The position numbers were made by a program, and so were the translations under genes. A DNA stretch of 36,632 nt from UBA2396 sp038042175 (GTDB lineage Bacteria > Planctomycetota > Phycisphaerae > Phycisphaerales > UBA1924). Positions 1-7,040 of this stretch are shown piece after piece; position 1 is the stretch's first letter, and each line of letters opens with the position of its first letter. A model generated the notes under the pieces. That model was not told the origin of the DNA. It saw only the letters and a list, made by a program, of their open reading frames with translations, and ran no database searches. The stretch lies in contig CAYHQQ010000042.1 of assembly GCA_964358855.1 (NCBI GenBank), forward strand, positions 1-36,632, written 5' to 3'.

Positions 1-42
1 GGGTGGGGGCGGGGAGGCACGTCTTCATCGGGTCTCCCCTCC

Positions 43-558
43 TCACCCCAGCCCACCATCCAGGTGCAGGTCCATCATCCTCACATCCAGCACCCTCCCA
101 AACTTCTCCCCGATCCGCCTCATCACCCCGATCGTCTCAAACCCCGCGCTCTCGTGCAGCCGCACACTCGCCGGGTTCCCCTCCGCGATCCGCGCGATGA
201 TCACCGCAAGGTTCGCCGCCCGCGCACGCACCAAAAGCTCGCCCAGCAGCGCACGCCCCACGCCCCGCCCCCGTGCCGACAAATGCACATACACACTGTT
301 CTCCGCCGCCCGCGCATACGCGCACCGTGCCGACCACGCCGAGAGCGTGGCCCACCCCAAAACACGGCTCGACCCATGGTCGGGCTCCACAGCCACAATC
401 GCCGGATGAGCCGCGGGCCTATGCGCGGCCAGCCATTCCACGCGCTCCGCGGGCGTCTTGGGCACCGTCTCAAACGTGGCCGTCCCGTGCAGCACCTCCC
501 GATCGTAAATCTCGAAGATGCCCGCAAGGTCATCGGCAGCAGCATCGCGAATGAGCAT
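43..558 (-). CDS. GNAT-family N-acetyltransferase (phosphinothricin acetyltransferase-like)
   Basis: Predicted cytoplasmic enzyme that moves an acetyl group from acetyl-CoA to an amine; the substrate is unknown. The protein has about 171 residues, the usual length of a single GNAT domain. It opens with the typical beta-1 (MLIRDAAADD), has the acetyl-CoA pyrophosphate-binding loop RGRGVGRALL about two thirds along, and then an N-P-A-S-V-R-L-H-E-S-A-G-F segment typical of the last GNAT motif. The layout matches the phosphinothricin/methionine-sulfoximine acetyltransferase subgroup, but substrate cannot be read from sequence. I chose the ATG at 558 because translation directly begins the first strand; a TTG four codons upstream at 570 is possible. 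No clear ribosome-binding site is visible. It is transcribed toward the window edge, and what follows is not visible. Confidence 0.85.
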   Translation of the reverse strand: MLIRDAAADDLAGIFEIYDREVLHGTATFETVPKTPAERVEWLAAHRPAAHPAIVAVEPDHGSSRVLGWATLSAWSARCAYARAAENSVYVHLSARGRGVGRALLGELLVRARAANLAVIIARIAEGNPASVRLHESAGFETIGVMRRIGEKFGRVLDVRMMDLHLDGGLG

Positions 559-662
559 GGGAGGTACCAAAGTGCCGAATGATCAAAGGTCCAAAACGCG
601 AAATCGGAATCATGATACCACCGTGATCAGAATTGGAGCTGCCAGTCTCGCGCACCCCTTCA

Positions 663-727
663 GGCAACGCCGTGAACTGCGGGCGAATCTCCTTGCCTTG
701 GACCCCGAAGGGCAACACCGTGAACTG
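663..727. repeat. Imperfect direct repeat, two 17-bp copies
   Basis: GGCAACGCCGTGAACTG at 663-679 recurs as GGCAACACCGTGAACTG at 711-727, with one mismatch and a 48-bp period. The function is unknown. It lies in the gene-free stretch and may be part of a dispersed element. Confidence 0.55.
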
Positions 728-792
728 AAGCGCCAAACGCGACATCTCATGCCATTCGTTGCATTTCAGGCCGCAGGTCTGAGCGTCAATAG

Positions 793-848
793 CCGGGGGC
801 GCAGCCCCCGGAACAGTCGCGCTTCGCGATTCGACCCCGTAGGGGTCG
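793..848. repeat. Three consecutive short hairpins (REP-like cluster)
   Basis: Three perfect inverted repeats stand almost end to end. They are CCGGGGGC-GCA-GCCCCCGG (793-811), TCGCG-CTT-CGCGA (817-829) and CGACCCC-GTA-GGGGTCG (832-848). All have 3-nt loops. No U-run follows on either strand, so they do not look like an intrinsic terminator. The middle stem shares the core CGCGCTTCGCG with the hairpin at 35854-35882 next to the transposase gene. Confidence 0.6.
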
Positions 849-940
849 GCCCAGAGGCGTCGTGATTCGCGTGGCGCCGATGGAGTGGATCGGAATGACT
901 CGCCTCGAAAACCGCGATTCTCGACGACTTCACCTGGGCC

Positions 941-968
941 CATCTGTGCTCATCTGGGACATCTGTGG
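941..968. repeat. Tandem 9-10 bp CATCTGKG repeat
   Basis: Three head-to-tail units start at 941, 951 and 960 (CATCTGTGCT, CATCTGGGA, CATCTGTGG). From memory, similar CATCTGTG phrases occur between genes in many planctomycete and related genomes; I could not check this. The function is unknown. Confidence 0.5.
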
Positions 969-1002
969 CCTCTTCAATGTCGTCCTTGAATGGCAACGCG
1001 TC

Positions 1003-1437
1003 TCACGCCGCCCTCCGCACCCTCTCCGCCCGCGACCCGCCGCGAATCAACAAACCGCACACGCAGTGCAAAAACGAGTCCCATGCCTCCGCGTGCGACT
1101 CGGTCCACGTGCCCCCGCTCACATCCGCCAGCGCCTGCAGCATCTCGCCCTTGAAGATCGCGTAATGCTCCGCGCGCACGCCCCGGGCCGCCTGATGTTC
1201 CCCAAGCGCGAGCAGCGGCGCCTCCCAGTCACCAAGATCCGCCGAGCCATACACAACTTTCCACATCGCCTTGGCAAACTCCCCCGCCAGTTCCGTCTCA
1301 CGCCCCGTCGTGAACCTCCGCGTCGTCGCGCTCAGCCCGCCCAGACGCCTCACCACCAGCTCGCTGAGCAACGCCCGCTGCGGCTTGATGGTGTGGAAGT
1401 GCTCACGGACGAGGGCAAACCGGTCGGTGTAAGTCAT
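1003..1437 (-). CDS. Single-domain globin
   Basis: Small haem protein of about 144 residues, likely binding O2, NO or CO in the cytoplasm. The C-terminal half matches the F-to-H helix region of flavohaemoglobin-type globins. It has E-H-Q-A-A-R-G-V-R-A-E-H-Y, in which His81 should be the proximal (F8) haem ligand, then a WT-x(6)-AW-x(3)-L segment typical of the H helix. Phe42 is the best candidate for the invariant CD1 phenylalanine. The usual B10 Tyr and E7 Gln of NO-detoxifying globins are not obvious in the N-terminal half, so the ligand chemistry may differ. No reductase domain follows. The start is the ATG at 1437; the frame stays open upstream, but that part has no globin similarity. A terminator of the upstream gene lies at 1518-1548, so this gene probably has its own promoter. 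Confidence 0.75.
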   Translation of the reverse strand: MTYTDRFALVREHFHTIKPQRALLSELVVRRLGGLSATTRRFTTGRETELAGEFAKAMWKVVYGSADLGDWEAPLLALGEHQAARGVRAEHYAIFKGEMLQALADVSGGTWTESHAEAWDSFLHCVCGLLIRGGSRAERVRRAA

Positions 1438-1517
1438 GTTGCAGGATCGGAGCGCGCCGGCTCGGCCATGAATCTCCCCGGTGTTATGGGGCACCCCGCC
1501 ACCCGCCTGTACGGGCG

Positions 1518-1548
1518 AAAAAACACCGAGGGGGGAAACCCCTCGGTG
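1518..1548 (-). terminator. Intrinsic terminator of the DUF3467 gene
   Basis: A perfect 10-bp stem (CACCGAGGGG at 1524-1533, CCCCTCGGTG at 1539-1548) with a 5-nt loop. On the minus strand it is followed by six T residues (A-run at 1518-1523 on the plus strand). It sits 29 bp after the stop codon of the DUF3467 gene. Confidence 0.85.
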
Positions 1549-1577
1549 CGATCGGTCACGGATTGGGGAACCGGCGA

Positions 1578-1913
1578 TTACTGCGAGAGCTTGGGGCCGC
1601 CCGCAGGGGCGCCGCCCTGGCGGGCCTGCACCTGGATCTCGCCGTTGGCCTGCTCGTATTGGCGGACCACGTTCACCAGGCTCATCGCCAGACGCTTGGC
1701 CCCGGCCCAGTTCATCACCACACGGCTCCCCACGTTGAAGCTCAGGAACTGCTCGGTGCCCTGCTGCTGCGGGATGTTGATCCCAAAGTCGAGAATCACT
1801 TCCTCGGGCGTCGTCGACGTGCGGATCGTGTTCGCGTACGTCGTCGACATCCGGGTCTCGTCGATGCGGAGCTGGATCTGGCGGTTTTCGGGGTTCGGTG
1901 TGTTGTCGGCCAT
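1578..1913 (-). CDS. DUF3467 domain protein
   Basis: A protein of 111 residues that is almost entirely one DUF3467 domain. Typical features are an N-terminal segment leading to P-E-E-V-I-L-D-F-G (about residues 36-44), then S-R-V-V-M-N-x-A-x-A-K-R-L in the middle and Q-Y-E-x-x-N-G-E-I near residue 90. The biochemical function of the family is not established to my knowledge. The C-terminal tail is Gly/Ala/Pro rich. GAGG stands about 9 nt upstream of the ATG, so a normal Shine-Dalgarno start is likely. The gene is monocistronic: its own terminator lies downstream, and it is divergent from the ppx-like gene across a 211-bp gap. Confidence 0.85.
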   Translation of the reverse strand: MADNTPNPENRQIQLRIDETRMSTTYANTIRTSTTPEEVILDFGINIPQQQGTEQFLSFNVGSRVVMNWAGAKRLAMSLVNVVRQYEQANGEIQVQARQGGAPAGGPKLSQ

Positions 1914-2112
1914 GGAAAGTCCCTCGGGTCAGCGCCCGCCGATGCCTTGGGGGGGCTCGACTCCGCACAATCACCGTGCGGGAATCCCGAGCCCCGACAG
2001 CCCGAGGGCTTCGATGGGGGAGTGATGGTACGCCTCTCGCGGGCAGGGATGAAATCGACCAGAGACTTGCGCCGCAACCCGCAGATTTAGCGCAAGCCGC
2101 CCTCGAGTGAAT

Positions 2113-2118
2113 TAGGAT
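2113..2118 (+). promoter_or_regulatory. Putative -10 box of a leaderless transcript (ppx/gppA-like gene)
   Basis: TAGGAT ends 6 nt before the ATG at 2125. No Shine-Dalgarno sequence is present. It is one of eight TANNNT hexamers at this spacing in the window. Confidence 0.5.
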
Positions 2119-2124
2119 GCCCCC

Positions 2125-3672
2125 ATGCCCGGAGCCCACCCAACCCGAGTCGCCGCCATCGACGCCGGCAGCAACGCCGTGCGATTGATGGTCGCCGATG
2201 TCGGCCCGGGCGGCGCTTTCAAGGTCGTCGCCGAAGAACGCGAACCCACCCAGCTCGCCAAAGGCCTTCGCCCCGGCGGGCGCCTCTCCTCCGACGCCAT
2301 CGAGGCCTCGGCCCAGGCCATCGCACAATTCGTGCAGCGAGCCCAGTCCCTCAACGCCAAGGCAATCCGCGCCGTCGCGACCGCCGCCGTCCGCGACGCC
2401 ATCAACGGCCACGAACTCGTCAACCTCGTGCTCCGGGAGCACGGCGTCCGCCTCGAGGTCATCTCACCCCAGCAGGAGGGCGGCCTCGCGTACCTCTCCC
2501 TCGCCCGGCGATTCGAGATCTCCGACCTCCCCGCCGCCGCCCTCGATATCGGCGGCGGCAGCGCCCAGCTCGTCTTCGCCGCCCACGCCATGCCCATCCG
2601 CGCCGTCTCGGTCCCCCTGGGCGCGGTGATGCTGACCACCGAGTTCGGCGGGTGGACCGCCATGGCCACCAAGCAGTTCCCTCGCTTCCGCCACCACGTC
2701 GATCGCCTCATCGCCCAGGCCTTGAAGGCCGCTCCCGTCAAGCCCGCCGTGCTCGTGGGCACCGGCGGCACCGTGACCGCCGTCGCATCGCTCGCCCATC
2801 CCGCGCGCCCTGGCAAAAAGCAGGACTCGTCGGTCGATCACACCTCGCTCAAGCAACTGATCCAGACCTTTCGCAGCGCGGCCCCCACGCTCCCGCCCAT
2901 CGCCGCCAACCTGCCCGCCGATCGGGCCGAGATCCTCTTCGCCGGACTCGTGGTCCTCGAGCGCATGGCCGACCTCATGGGCATCGACACCGTGCACGCC
3001 CACGCCGGCGGCATCCGCGAGGGCATCTGCTGGTCCCTGGCCGAAGGTCTGGGCACGCCGCCGGTCCCGGCGATGGATGGCGTGCGGGCTTTCGCCCTGC
3101 GCTGCCGCTACGAGCGCGACCACTCCGAGCACGTCACGCGACTGTGCACCTCGATCTTCGGACAGCTCAAGAAAACACCCGCCGTCAAACGCGCCCGCAA
3201 GCACGAGCCCAGGGCGCTCGAGCTGCTCCAGGCGGCCGCGGTGCTCCACGACATCGGCACCGTCGTGGATTTCGAACGCCACCACAAGCACAGCCGCGAC
3301 ATGATCCTGTGCGCCGAGCTCCCCGGCTTCGACCAGCGCGAGTCGGTCATCCTCGCCAACCTCGCCCGCTACCACCGCCGGACCGGCCCGCGCAAATCAC
3401 ACAACCTCTTCGCCTCGCTCAACAAACGCGACCAGGACCTCGTGCGGACCCTGACCGCCATCCTCCGCCTCGCCGACGGCCTCGACCGCAGCCACACCCA
3501 GACCGTCGCCCGGGCCAAGGTCACCATCGGTCGCAAGGCCGCCGAGATCGTCGTCACCGCCGCGACCCCCGCCAAAGCCGAGATTCGCGCGGCCAAGGCC
3601 AAAGGCGATGTCTTCACCCAGGTCTTCGGCGTGACCCTCAATGTCGCTGCACCCAAGGCGAAGCCCTTGTGA
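2125..3672 (+). CDS. Exopolyphosphatase / guanosine pentaphosphate phosphohydrolase (Ppx/GppA family)
   Basis: Cytoplasmic phosphatase expected to hydrolyse polyphosphate or pppGpp, or both; sequence alone does not decide. The 515-residue protein has the ASKHA sugar-kinase/actin fold motifs: A-I-D-A-G-S-N at 11-17, Q-Q-E-G-G-L-A-Y near 116-123 with the catalytic Glu118, D-I-G-G-G-S at 141-146 and G-T-G-G-T at 212-216. A C-terminal HD-type domain follows, with V-L-H-D-I-G around His375/Asp376, as in full-length Ppx proteins. The start at 2125 lies just before the first strand; there is no Shine-Dalgarno sequence but a TAGGAT hexamer stands 6 nt upstream. The gene converges on the topoisomerase VI gene with 13 bp between the stop codons. 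Confidence 0.9.
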   Translation: MPGAHPTRVAAIDAGSNAVRLMVADVGPGGAFKVVAEEREPTQLAKGLRPGGRLSSDAIEASAQAIAQFVQRAQSLNAKAIRAVATAAVRDAINGHELVNLVLREHGVRLEVISPQQEGGLAYLSLARRFEISDLPAAALDIGGGSAQLVFAAHAMPIRAVSVPLGAVMLTTEFGGWTAMATKQFPRFRHHVDRLIAQALKAAPVKPAVLVGTGGTVTAVASLAHPARPGKKQDSSVDHTSLKQLIQTFRSAAPTLPPIAANLPADRAEILFAGLVVLERMADLMGIDTVHAHAGGIREGICWSLAEGLGTPPVPAMDGVRAFALRCRYERDHSEHVTRLCTSIFGQLKKTPAVKRARKHEPRALELLQAAAVLHDIGTVVDFERHHKHSRDMILCAELPGFDQRESVILANLARYHRRTGPRKSHNLFASLNKRDQDLVRTLTAILRLADGLDRSHTQTVARAKVTIGRKAAEIVVTAATPAKAEIRAAKAKGDVFTQVFGVTLNVAAPKAKPL

Positions 3673-3685
3673 CGGGCCACGCGGA

Positions 3686-5989
3686 TTAAAAGAGACCGGG
3701 CTCGTCGACGCGGGTGACCTTGCCCGTCTTGAGGTCAAGTCGGACTTTGGGCTTGGACGCCGGGATCGGCGCGGACGGCGCCGGCGTGGGTTTTGCGACA
3801 GGTTTGGCCGCGGGAGCCGCCGCGGGCTTGATTGCCGCCTTGGCACTCGGCTTGTCCGACGACTTGCCGCTGGGCTTGGATCGCTTCACCGGATCGGTCT
3901 CGATCAGCCTGGGCTCGTCCGACTGGCCCAAGGCATGCACCTTGAGGGCCGCGGCCTCGGCCTTGGTCATCGCGAAGGGATCGGCCTTGCCACCCTTGGA
4001 TGGAGGTGTGCTTTGAGACTTGCTGATCGCGGACTCCGGCGGCGCGACGATGATCACGCCGTCCTGATCGCCCGCATCATCCTTGATCGCCTTGCCGTCC
4101 TCGTCGAGTTCCAGATCGGCGATCGCCGTCTTGGCCTTGGCCTGCTCCAGGAGCGCGTCGTAGAACTTCTTGGTGTCGACGCCCGCGATGGAGTTGCACG
4201 CCTTGGCGATCTCGCCGATGTACTTCTGGAAAACGTCGCGCCGCTCGCCCTCGCGGCGCATCTTCGCACGCTTCTTGAGGTACGTTCCCAGCTTGCGTCC
4301 GCACTCCATCAGCGCCAGCTTCATCTCCTTGCGGATCTCGTCGTAGTCGGCGATCGCTTCCTTCGACTCGCTCGTGAACGGCACCCACACGCTCGCCATG
4401 TGGATCATGATCACCAGCGCGCCCACCGGCAGCGATTCCCGCGGCTGCTGGAGGTCGTAGTTCCGCCAGTTCGTCTCCGTCACGCTCTTGAACGACGAGC
4501 ACGCCGACTGCTGGAAGAGCAAGGGCACGCGATTGGCAAAGCGGATCACCCGTGCCGACTCGTCGCCGGGAAGCTCGCCCCCGAAGGCGATCGCCGCCTC
4601 GATCTGGAAGGGCCGCCCGCGGTACACCTCGGCCTCACGCGTGCTCGCCGAGTAGAACTCCGCCCGCACGCCCTTGAACATCCCCTTGAGCAGCTGTTGC
4701 ACGCCGATGGGCGCCAGGCAGTCCGTGGGCGGCGGCGCCAGCTTGGCCTCCTGAAACACTTTGTACAACGCCTCGACCTGCGGCCCTTCGATCTCCGAGA
4801 CCTTGGTCCTGCTCGTCACCTTGCTGGCCTTGGTGCTGATCTTGTCGCAGAAATCCGAGGCCGTCGACGCCGACACGCGGCAGAACTTGTCCTGCAGGAA
4901 ATTGTACAGCGTGCCGCCCTTGTCGCTGACCTCAAAGTCCTTGAGCATCTGCAACAGGATGCCCAGCTCGATCCCCTTGGGGTGCGGCTGGATCTCCTTG
5001 GTCTCGGGCGGAAGCTCCATCACCCCGCGCGGGAAGACGATGACGCCGGAGATCTCTGTCGTCTGTGCGGGCGGGGGCGCGACTGCTGCGGACTCGGTGG
5101 GCGCGGACGGGGACGCGGGCTGAGGTGCGCCAGGCTTGCGCTGTGCGGCCGGGATCAGTTCCTCTTCCGCCGCGCTCTCGCGGGTGGGGGGGACCAGTGT
5201 GATCTTCGCGTGCGGGTTGGCGATGGCCGTCAGCTCGAGGAATTCGTCGACGGAGCCTCGCCCCTTCTGGTAACGACCTTCGAGCTCGATCGAGACGCTC
5301 GTGCCCGTCGGGTAGTCCTTGTGCGAGAGAAACTCGCCGGTGCTCGCCAGCTCGCGCGTTCCGGGCGTGAGGTTGCGGAGGCGCGAGAGCGGGAAGTCGT
5401 CGGTCTCCTCGTCGACAGTCACCTCGGCCCGGTTGGTCTTGGTGTTCATCGCCAGCTCGATGTGGTGCGCCTGGTCGCTGGCCTTGGGGCGCGTCTGGAT
5501 CAGCATGGGCTTGCCGGTGGTGATCAGCCCGTACATGCCGGCCGCCGAGATGCCGATGCCCTGCTGCCCGCGCGACATCTTGAGCCGATGGAACTTGGAC
5601 CCAAAGAGCAGACGCCCGAAAACATTCTCGACCTGCTTGCGCACGATCCCCGGCCCGTTGTCGACGACCGAGATCCGGTACCGCGACTGCTTGGCCTCGC
5701 GCCCCCGGTCGGGCTGAAGATCCTCGATCACCACGGTGATGTCGGGCAGGATCCCCGCCTCCTCGCACGCGTCGAGCGAGTTGTCCACCGCCTCCTTGAC
5801 CGTGGTCAGGAGCGCCTTGCGCGGGTTGTCGAAACCCAACAGGTGCCGGTTCTTGGCGAAAAACTCCGAAACCGAGATGTCGCGCTGCTTGGTCGCCATC
5901 GATTCGGCGGTGGCGCGCGGGGCTGCTTTGGATTTGCTCACGGCACTCTTTCTCGTCTCGATTGGGTGGTCCATCACCGGATTTGCCAT
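3686..5989 (-). CDS. top6B: DNA topoisomerase VI subunit B (archaeal type)
   Basis: ATPase subunit of a type IIB topoisomerase, the enzyme that passes one DNA duplex through a break made by subunit A (Spo11-like). The 767-residue protein has all GHKL ATP-site motifs: E66-x3-N70 (K-E-A-V-D-N-S-L-D-A), D110-N-G-P-G-I, and G-Q-Q-G-I-G-I-S at 141-148. The transducer domain includes P-F-T-S-E-S-K-E-A-I, which carries the conserved switch lysine. The segment H-P-K-G-I-E-L-G-I-L is typical of Top6B. It carries a Pro/Ala-rich insert near residues 280-330 and a long Ala/Pro/Lys-rich C-terminal tail. The start at 5989 is supported by AAGGAGG 9 nt upstream. No subunit A gene is in the window, so it is an orphan here. 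It converges on the ppx-like gene. Confidence 0.92.
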   Translation of the reverse strand: MANPVMDHPIETRKSAVSKSKAAPRATAESMATKQRDISVSEFFAKNRHLLGFDNPRKALLTTVKEAVDNSLDACEEAGILPDITVVIEDLQPDRGREAKQSRYRISVVDNGPGIVRKQVENVFGRLLFGSKFHRLKMSRGQQGIGISAAGMYGLITTGKPMLIQTRPKASDQAHHIELAMNTKTNRAEVTVDEETDDFPLSRLRNLTPGTRELASTGEFLSHKDYPTGTSVSIELEGRYQKGRGSVDEFLELTAIANPHAKITLVPPTRESAAEEELIPAAQRKPGAPQPASPSAPTESAAVAPPPAQTTEISGVIVFPRGVMELPPETKEIQPHPKGIELGILLQMLKDFEVSDKGGTLYNFLQDKFCRVSASTASDFCDKISTKASKVTSRTKVSEIEGPQVEALYKVFQEAKLAPPPTDCLAPIGVQQLLKGMFKGVRAEFYSASTREAEVYRGRPFQIEAAIAFGGELPGDESARVIRFANRVPLLFQQSACSSFKSVTETNWRNYDLQQPRESLPVGALVIMIHMASVWVPFTSESKEAIADYDEIRKEMKLALMECGRKLGTYLKKRAKMRREGERRDVFQKYIGEIAKACNSIAGVDTKKFYDALLEQAKAKTAIADLELDEDGKAIKDDAGDQDGVIIVAPPESAISKSQSTPPSKGGKADPFAMTKAEAAALKVHALGQSDEPRLIETDPVKRSKPSGKSSDKPSAKAAIKPAAAPAAKPVAKPTPAPSAPIPASKPKVRLDLKTGKVTRVDEPGLF

Positions 5990-5998
5990 CGCTCGGGC

Positions 5999-6005
5999 CC
6001 TCCTT
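5999..6005 (-). promoter_or_regulatory. Strong ribosome-binding site of top6B
   Basis: AAGGAGG on the minus strand, 9 nt before the ATG at 5989. It decides for this start over the internal Met31, which has no such site although family homology begins near it. Confidence 0.8.
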
Positions 6006-6274
6006 GGCTCGTTCTGGCCTCAGGATAGCGACTCGCCGGAGGGCTTCACGCTGCGGCGGGGCGGAGAGGGGGCTCCGGTAATGAACCCGAACAGAAGCAA
6101 AGTATGCCGCCGTGCCACCCAAACCACCCAGCTTCACACAAGGTTCATCAAAAAAGCTACACTTTTGGGGGATGCGTTCGGCCATTATCGACTACACTGG
6201 ACCCCAAGAGACAAGCGCCCCGTTCTCAGGAGGAACGGTGCACACGAGAGAGGCTTTCCATAGGAGACTTGAGA

Positions 6275-6955
6275 ATGAAGATTTCTGTCCTGGCTGTTTC
6301 TTTGGTTGCCGGCCTCGCCGCCGCTGCCAACGCGGATGATCTGGCGCGCTGGACGTTTGAGACGTCCGTCCCGGTGACCGCTGGTCTGCACACTGCCGAG
6401 GCTGGCTTCTACGCCGGGATCTCGCAGGCGTCGGGCTCGCACGTCTCGAGCGCCACGGCCTACAGCAACCCGTCGGGCAACGGCTCGGTCGAGTCGTTCA
6501 GCTCAAACAACTGGGGCGTGGGTGACTACTACCAGTTCTCGACCAGCTCTGCCGGTTATTCGGGAATCTCGATCACCTGGGATCAGACCTCCAGCAACAC
6601 CGGCCCGCGTGACTTCATGCTCCAGTGCAGCACCGATGGCATCACGTTCGCCAACATCGGCGCGCAGTACAGCGTGCTCGCCAACGCCGCGCCAAACCCC
6701 GTCTGGTCGGCCGGCACCTACCAGGCGATCTACACCTTCGCGCCCGTCGCCGGCCCCGCGAGCCTGGACAATCAGGCAACGATTTACTTCCGCATGATGA
6801 TGAACAGCACCGTGTCCGCCAACGGCGGCACGGTCGCCAGCGCGGGCACCAACCGCGTTGACAACATCGTCATCGGCGGCACCCGCATTCCGACTCCGGG
6901 CACGATGGGTCTTCTGGGCCTCGCCGGCCTGGGCGCCCTGCGTCGTCGTCGCTAA
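6275..6955 (+). CDS. Secreted protein with PEP-CTERM-like C-terminal sorting tail
   Basis: Exported protein of 226 residues and unknown function. It has a short signal peptide (MKISVLAVSLVAGLAAAANA, cleavage probably after Ala20). The body of about 180 residues is rich in Ser, Thr, Asn and Gly with alternating hydrophobic positions, as in beta-sandwich surface proteins; I do not recognise a named domain. The C-terminus is a tripartite sorting tag: P-T-P-G, then a short hydrophobic stretch (TMGLLGLAGLGAL), then four Arg. This matches the PEP-CTERM / exosortase-type layout in the variant I associate with Phycisphaerae. GGAG at 6263-6266 sets the ATG at 6275; the frame is open upstream but does not look coding. 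The 285-bp gap before it must hold its promoter. A strong terminator follows, so it is monocistronic. Confidence 0.85.
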   Translation: MKISVLAVSLVAGLAAAANADDLARWTFETSVPVTAGLHTAEAGFYAGISQASGSHVSSATAYSNPSGNGSVESFSSNNWGVGDYYQFSTSSAGYSGISITWDQTSSNTGPRDFMLQCSTDGITFANIGAQYSVLANAAPNPVWSAGTYQAIYTFAPVAGPASLDNQATIYFRMMMNSTVSANGGTVASAGTNRVDNIVIGGTRIPTPGTMGLLGLAGLGALRRRR

Positions 6956-6987
6956 GACGTCGCGGTTCTGACATGATTCAAACCCAG

Positions 6988-7023
6988 ACGGGCGGCCTTT
7001 GCGGGCCGCCCGTTTGCTTTTTT
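6988..7023 (+). terminator. Intrinsic terminator of the sorting-tail protein gene
   Basis: A perfect 10-bp stem (ACGGGCGGCC at 6988-6997, GGCCGCCCGT at 7004-7013) with a 6-nt loop, followed by TTGCTTTTTTT. It lies 32 bp after the stop codon at 6955. Confidence 0.9.
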
Positions 7024-7040
7024 GATCGAGCGGTCCGCGC

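Larger units (their letters stand above)
559..1002. other. Gene-free, repeat-rich stretch
   Basis: I find no convincing gene in these 444 bases. Open frames exist on both strands but have no recognisable domain and run across hairpins and repeats. The stretch holds an imperfect direct repeat (663-727), a cluster of three short hairpins (793-848) and a tandem CATCTGKG repeat (941-968), each listed separately. It separates the GNAT gene from the 3' end of the globin gene. Confidence 0.6.

Noticed and set aside
530..943. A 137-codon minus-strand frame in the first gap
   Set aside because: It crosses three hairpins and two repeats, overlaps the GNAT start and has no recognisable domain.
1438..2442. 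A long open frame upstream of and in frame with the globin
   Set aside because: It runs antisense through the DUF3467 terminator and the ppx gene start and shows only Arg/Pro/Gly-rich shadow sequence. Globin similarity begins at the ATG at 1437.
3641..6028. A 795-codon plus-strand open frame opposite top6B
   Set aside because: Its translation is Arg/Leu/Asp/His-rich without any domain, as expected for the antisense of a GC-rich gene, and it lies fully on a convincing Top6B gene.
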